From an uncultured Desulfobulbaceae bacterium (lineage in GTDB: Bacteria; Desulfobacterota; Desulfobulbia; Desulfobulbales; Desulfobulbaceae), in contig CAMYOP010000110.1 of the NCBI GenBank assembly GCA_947260045.1, positions 1 through 8,444 of the forward strand: 8,444 nucleotides of DNA. Reading direction: 5' to 3'. A program made the position numbers and the translations under genes. Below, piece after piece: positions 7,701-8,444 of the stretch. Below the pieces are notes generated by a model, which saw only the letters and a list, made by a program, of their open reading frames with translations, was not told the DNA's origin and searched no databases. The first letter of the stretch is position 1. Each line of letters opens with the position of its first letter.

Positions 7701-8444
7701 TGAAATCCTTGGCAGTTTCAGCAATTAATTCAGCTGCTTTAATCGAATCAAGATTCAAGTCATCAAGGAGCCTGAGAGTCGGCTCCAGGCTTTCCTGAGG
7801 GAACCCAGTTCGTTTTTCAATGTTTTCAAGAAGCGTGGTGATTACGGTTTTAGGATGGGTATCTACCTCTGGGCCTTCTGTTTTTCCATTGAGGTCAGTT
7901 AATAGACTGGAAGCTTCTACATTTTCGAACTCTCTTTCCGCAATGACATTTTTGTTGTCGGAGAGGGGAGTAACATCTTCAAGGTCCGCCTTAATCAAAG
8001 CGCCGAGAAAACCACTCCGCTGGGAGATGTAGTTGGTTACGGTATCAGGTGAAACGTCAGCAGCGTCCGCAAGAAGAGAGACTACGCCATCATGGGATCC
8101 CGCCGGTATTAAATGTGAGGGCGTCATTGGTACATCAAAGGGTCGTTCGCATTGATTATCTATGAAGTTGAGCTCATGAGAGGGCACGAATGGACGAACC
8201 AGCCTGTTTTCATACAGTGCCGGCCACTTGACTTCACCGCCATGAACAAAATAATAGCCCAAAAAACGGCTGAGAGAATGGTCATCCTCAGCATGAGTGG
8301 CAACAGGTAAGCAGACTTCATTTCGTCCTGTGATCGCTCGTGTCAGATTCGTAAGAATTCTCCCTGGACCCACCTCAACCATAAAGTCACATTGCCGGGA
8401 CATCGCTTCTATTAGTGAAATAAAGTCAACTTGTGATACCACCT
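1771..8444 (-). CDS. Enediyne/polyene-type iterative PKS fused to tandem thioesterases and a CrtI-like flavoenzyme (5' end missing)
   Basis: Open reading frame of 2,223 codons ending at a TAA (1771-1773) and running off the right edge. Residue numbers here count from the GTG codon at 8440-8442. That GTG is not taken as the start, because the first residues already match the middle of an acyltransferase C-terminal region (VVSQVDF, then VEVGPGRIL). The ketosynthase and most of the AT must lie outside. Domain order seen: AT tail (1-95), ACP1 (200-277), ACP2 (292-370), KR (about 385-850), DH (862-1140), PPTase (1160-1370), hot-dog 1 (1400-1550), hot-dog 2 (1590-1728), FAD oxidoreductase (1748-2214). 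KS-AT-ACP-KR-DH-PPTase is the known order of PKSE enzymes, which build a linear polyene iteratively on the ACP. The inferred role is cytosolic synthesis, release and tailoring of a polyene. The C-terminal extension of about 850 residues is atypical, since PKSEs normally end at the PPTase. A PUFA-synthase-like origin is the main alternative; the internal PPTase and E7-like domain argue against it. Confidence 0.93.
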   Translation of the reverse strand, partial: VVSQVDFISLIEAMSRQCDFMVEVGPGRILTNLTRAITGRNEVCLPVATHAEDDHSLSRFLGYYFVHGGEVKWPALYENRLVRPFVPSHELNFIDNQCERPFDVPMTPSHLIPAGSHDGVVSLLADAADVSPDTVTNYISQRSGFLGALIKADLEDVTPLSDNKNVIAEREFENVEASSLLTDLNGKTEGPEVDTHPKTVITTLLENIEKRTGFPQESLEPTLRLLDDLNLDSIKAAELIAETAKDFNVPGNIDASQYANATIVEVADAFQQVLSEQELPDNPRSDSSGQIVVTDLLLELVEDRTGFPRESLSLTLRLLDDLNLDSIKAAELIAESAQKLGLRRGVDPAPFANATIEEIGRAFDQILAERKKTTAPVQSTRETWVRNFVVSYAEEELIQDTSVQEVSALDEENILILTDAPDEQQIVALKTHFIEHGSDAVVISFHEAAQKAFNATEATSSTIIGVLPRSVPETTTFDKRLPEVVGRLQTLIASTRYAVKDRRITVGFIQFGGGAFGTGPQECEVDQCATVAIAASLHYELPDAKIRVLDFDPDIDPQHFVQTTCAELLTGQPFVAAGHDSNLQRRVPTLHLQEPANYLPRLIRWTPDDVILITGGAKGITAECALALAKEIRVKVALVGSSSFDPTDRTGEIGQTLQRFQDAGLLARYYQCDMVDGIAVEHLIQDIKQKQGAVTGVIHGSALNIPRALHTVSRQEALQEVSPKVLGAIHLCRVLQDAPPKLLIGFSSIIGVSGMIRNGWYGFSNETLNLLLQQFHDQHPETSVLSIAYSIWDDVGMGVRMGSTSYLAGLGIGAIPAEEGVRRFLHLALNDPGEQQVVVAARLAGLDTITPKPFALPASARFLEKIIYSYPGVETTVRAHLSLEKDEYIRDHLWRGTYLFPTVFGLEAMAQAVAHVTGESNFDMLRIEDIRLERPVTVNPDDGTEIEIHAQVLEKENGQKGTRVRAGIATSQTGFTTDHFSATFVLGDLSNRPIEDIQLPNQPLDIVPQQDLYDGKLLFQGPMYQRIEKIFSLDSKSCIFQTLYDPETGDQQKHQKRMLGDPYYRDTLLHATQLPVSQHICLPLTIESIELYKSKRFEMASLFGVIDIEKQNDSEIHARVTVVDEAGHVVERLHGYVLKVMEHHPEYPAAEEIARPDKHDLNIVRGELAKYTVKPGYLMPEISVHHIPGLSDMVKAKRHELEVPLIKELVARYLLGQHSSPNDIKIHWQPSGRPELYTDSNTAVDFSLAHTGNSLFCVVGAGKQGCDIESITTRSQEEWVALLGNDSSDLLQQLLDSGDPLDHAGTRIWGAREALIKAGEETGSTLTLHSRDEGCVVLWKEKSVKGRAVFTFPVELTRKPEKMIAVIVEHAPTEAPSLSSSHDSTLTDGLNFDVNSYKIDIRKGLQGQPKFVFQFPVSFKEASNPSRTLYFSQYFQWLGKLREFAIQPIYANLVESFSTGKMGMVTNHAETNIFDKVTSGDIIEGHTWFNSVGGKTDSTVEMCFDWWKRLPDGSRKKVAFSTMSTSWVAIRGHGVVEVQPLPEYAKKFLKSVLPKSESNSDIAASLRGESNSSGLFGKELYKEPAGPVNRSALLMERVFDTTLDDSNLVGNIYFSNYYIWQGRVRDSFLHNTMPDYFGISTKQGEFRCVHCKVNHMSEAMPFDRISVSMYLLAVYERAVLFYFEYFRLAENGEHHKLGYGEHKAIWHEPDQEGVWKPAVIPAVLQEALLPNKSKALKTPPNQKSTPGKKYDVVIIGAGIGGLTAGALLAKEGKHVLVVEQHSKPGGFCTSWKRRVKHKSRILNFTFDAGVHDIAIFGNYSSTLKVLKNLGISKNVQWKKVKHEYLSPKFQFKIPEKLEDYIRLLCEKFPKEKNGLASFGKEIEICFNELYTKKHLSKNLKELNISKWNNVPFNKMLSTFIHDKELIEILSMLTYYITDNASLLNTLTAIPLFGYYIKGGGYPIGGPQALSDTFVNFIKENRGDVLLKSKASKIIIENNQVCGVELESKEVIFADRVISNADVQRTFLELLGKEYLPRHLKNRIELLRSSNSAYLISLGVDFVPDINSATFINDNNDVMVITVPSKNDPSLAPHGYSCLTLMKLLSNKEAISWNRDDPNYEARKEKFGDDLIVLAEKYLPGLSRHIVFREDASPSSFYKYVGTTNGAIYGLAIDDWKPSTKTIVKNLYLTGAGTTARPGVEDAVYSGLTVAKEIGSKETIVNHN
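1801..3201 (-). other. CrtI/phytoene-desaturase-like FAD oxidoreductase domain
   Basis: Residues about 1748-2214, the C-terminus of the megasynthase. It begins with a dinucleotide-binding fold, DVVIIGAGIGGLTAG (GxGxxG at 1756-1761), then an acidic strand end (VVEQ) and a PGG turn. It ends with LYLTGAGT (2186-2193) and PGVEDAVYSGL, the C-terminal FAD signature of the carotenoid desaturase/isomerase family. About 470 residues matches the free-standing enzymes. Family members desaturate, isomerise or oxidise long polyenes, which fits a PKS-made polyene substrate; the reaction here is unknown. A Lys/Pro-rich tether (about 1727-1747) joins it to the thioesterase. The middle (about 2460-3060 in the DNA) is AT-rich and encodes many Lys, Asn and Ile residues. 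Confidence 0.9.
3259..3675 (-). other. Enediyne-type hot-dog thioesterase domain 2
   Basis: Residues about 1590-1728. The segment DSNLVGNIYFSNYYIWQGRVRD closely resembles the N-terminal part of the polyene-releasing thioesterases CalE7 and DynE7 (recalled pattern NLVGNVYYVNYLRWQGRCRE). Those enzymes are separate proteins of about 150 residues that hydrolyse the PKS-bound polyenyl beta-keto thioester, often giving a decarboxylated methyl ketone or hydrocarbon polyene. Arg1623 and Arg1625 keep the helix arginines; Asn1607 and Asn1611 are also kept. Length and position directly after domain 1 suggest that the two form an intramolecular pair. Confidence 0.82.
3793..4245 (-). other. Hot-dog thioesterase-like domain 1
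   Basis: Residues about 1400-1550. The helix segment YFSQYFQWLGKLREFA (Trp1437 to Arg1442) aligns with the WQGR helix of enediyne-type thioesterases. The domain also shows GDIIEGHTWF and a long beta-rich half. At the position of the Arg in WQGR it has Lys1440, while Arg1442 and Glu1443 are kept. It may be a non-catalytic or substrate-binding partner of domain 2, or a second release enzyme. Assignment to the hot-dog fold is by motif resemblance only. Confidence 0.65.
4333..4965 (-). other. 4'-phosphopantetheinyl transferase domain (internal)
   Basis: Residues about 1160-1370. It transfers phosphopantetheine from CoA to the ACP serines and is a hallmark of PKSEs, where it is the C-terminal domain. 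The Sfp-type signatures are present: SGRPEL, DFSLAHTGN, GCDIES with metal ligands Asp1267 and Glu1269, and WGAREALIKA with Glu1313 and Lys1317 (variant of the family WxxKEAxxK). All key residues are present, so self-activation of ACP1 and ACP2 in cis or between chains is likely. A Ser/Thr-rich linker follows, and the protein then continues for about 850 more residues. Confidence 0.93.
5023..5859 (-). other. Dehydratase domain (double hot-dog, PS-DH type)
   Basis: Residues about 862-1140. It removes water from the beta-hydroxyacyl intermediate to leave a double bond. Catalytic His892 sits in an exact HxxxGxxxxP motif (HLWRGTYLFP). The second-half acid is probably Asp1066 in a DxxxH context (RDTLLHATQL). 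The segment LLFQGPMYQRIEKI is typical of the second hot-dog of enediyne and PUFA-synthase dehydratases. KR and DH both look intact and no enoylreductase follows, so each cycle should leave an unsaturated carbon pair. Confidence 0.88.
5893..7290 (-). other. Ketoreductase domain
   Basis: Residues about 385-850. It reduces the beta-keto group of the growing chain with NADPH. The first part (385-600) is a diverged Rossmann-like structural subdomain. The catalytic part begins with the nucleotide-binding motif TGGAKGI at 614-620. The catalytic set is complete and correctly spaced: Lys724, Ser748 (in GFSSIIG), Tyr761 (in NGWYGFSNE) and Asn765. The spacing of 24, 13 and 4 residues is that of PKS ketoreductases. 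The chemistry is therefore expected to be active. Confidence 0.93.
7333..7569 (-). other. Acyl carrier protein domain 2
   Basis: Residues 292-370. Attachment Ser326 lies in LDSIKAAEL, identical to the first carrier. The outer helices differ more (RTGFPRESLSL versus RTGFPQESLEP; FANATIEEIGRAF versus YANATIVEVADAF), so this is a diverged duplicate with an intact active site. Tandem carriers are standard in PUFA synthases, where extra copies raise output. Classical PKSEs usually have one. Confidence 0.93.
7438..7779 (-). repeat. Direct repeat from the tandem ACP duplication
   Basis: Two in-frame copies of a 63-base carrier core, at 7438-7500 and 7717-7779, offset by 279 bases (93 codons). By hand alignment 52 of 63 bases match, while all 21 encoded residues (Thr222-Glu242 and Thr315-Glu335) are identical. 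All 11 base differences are therefore synonymous. Confidence 0.85.
7612..7845 (-). other. Acyl carrier protein domain 1
   Basis: Residues 200-277. The phosphopantetheine attachment motif LDSIKAAEL contains Ser233 within DSI, with the upstream DDLNL helix cap and the downstream YANATIVEVAD segment expected of a four-helix carrier protein. The serine would be modified by a PPTase, plausibly the one in the same polypeptide. It is the first of two tandem carriers, 93 codons apart. DSI instead of the DSL of most modular PKSs is usual for PUFA and enediyne synthases. Confidence 0.93.
8158..8444 (-). other. Acyltransferase domain, C-terminal tail
   Basis: Residues 1-95 of the visible protein. The motif VEVGPGRIL near residues 22-30 is the conserved strand and glycine loop close to the end of PKS acyltransferase domains, and the preceding VVSQVDFISLIEA matches the helix before it. 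The catalytic GHSxG serine and the histidine are upstream of the window, so extender-unit choice (malonyl expected for this family) cannot be read. The stretch from 96 to 199 is a linker; its segment ISQRSGFLGALIKADL (about 140-155) resembles the helix often found between AT and ACP in PKSE and PUFA synthases. Confidence 0.8.

Noticed and set aside
8440..8444. GTG at 8440-8442, preceded by AG at the edge, as the true start of the megasynthase
   Set aside because: The residues from this codon onward match the interior of an AT domain, so the gene must continue upstream. The GTG is an internal valine.
1..8444. CRISPR arrays, insertion sequences, tRNA or rRNA genes
   Set aside because: No spaced short repeats, terminal inverted repeats with a transposase, or recognisable structural RNA were seen; coding sequence fills the window except for 1730-1770.

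Overview
The window holds parts of two genes, both on the minus strand. The organism is probably a Gram-negative environmental bacterium. I lean weakly towards a Desulfobacterota-type (deltaproteobacterial) genome: the sensor kinase is of the style common there and the megasynthase has moderate GC. No rRNA, tRNA or housekeeping gene is present to test this. Almost every base is coding; the only gap is about 41 bases, at 1730-1770.

Positions 1771-8444 carry the last 2,223 codons or so of a very large single-chain megasynthase whose 5' part lies beyond the right edge. In protein order I read: the C-terminal end of an acyltransferase (AT), two tandem acyl carrier proteins (ACP), a ketoreductase (KR), a dehydratase (DH), a 4'-phosphopantetheinyl transferase (PPTase), two tandem hot-dog thioesterase-like domains, and a FAD-dependent CrtI/phytoene-desaturase-like oxidoreductase. 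The core order AT-ACP-KR-DH-PPTase matches iterative enediyne/polyene polyketide synthases (PKSE type). The second hot-dog domain closely resembles the separate thioesterase encoded beside PKSE genes (E7/E10, such as CalE7 and DynE7). Here the synthase, its activating PPTase, its release enzyme and a likely polyene-tailoring flavoenzyme appear joined in one polypeptide. I do not recall this arrangement being described. Catalytic residues of KR, DH and PPTase and both ACP serines are visible and intact. No enoylreductase is seen in the part present, so a conjugated polyene is the simplest inferred product.

Positions 1-1729 carry the first 576 codons of a membrane histidine kinase with about nine hydrophobic segments, a GAF-like domain, a coiled coil and a HisKA domain with phosphoacceptor His512. 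The ATPase domain lies off the left edge. It starts 41 bases after the megasynthase stop on the same strand with its own ribosome binding site, so the two genes are probably co-transcribed.

Base composition is uneven. The PKS part has about 50% GC, a block inside the flavoenzyme (about 2460-3060) has about 25-35%, and parts of the kinase gene are lower still. This suggests that the tail and the kinase have a different history from the PKS core.
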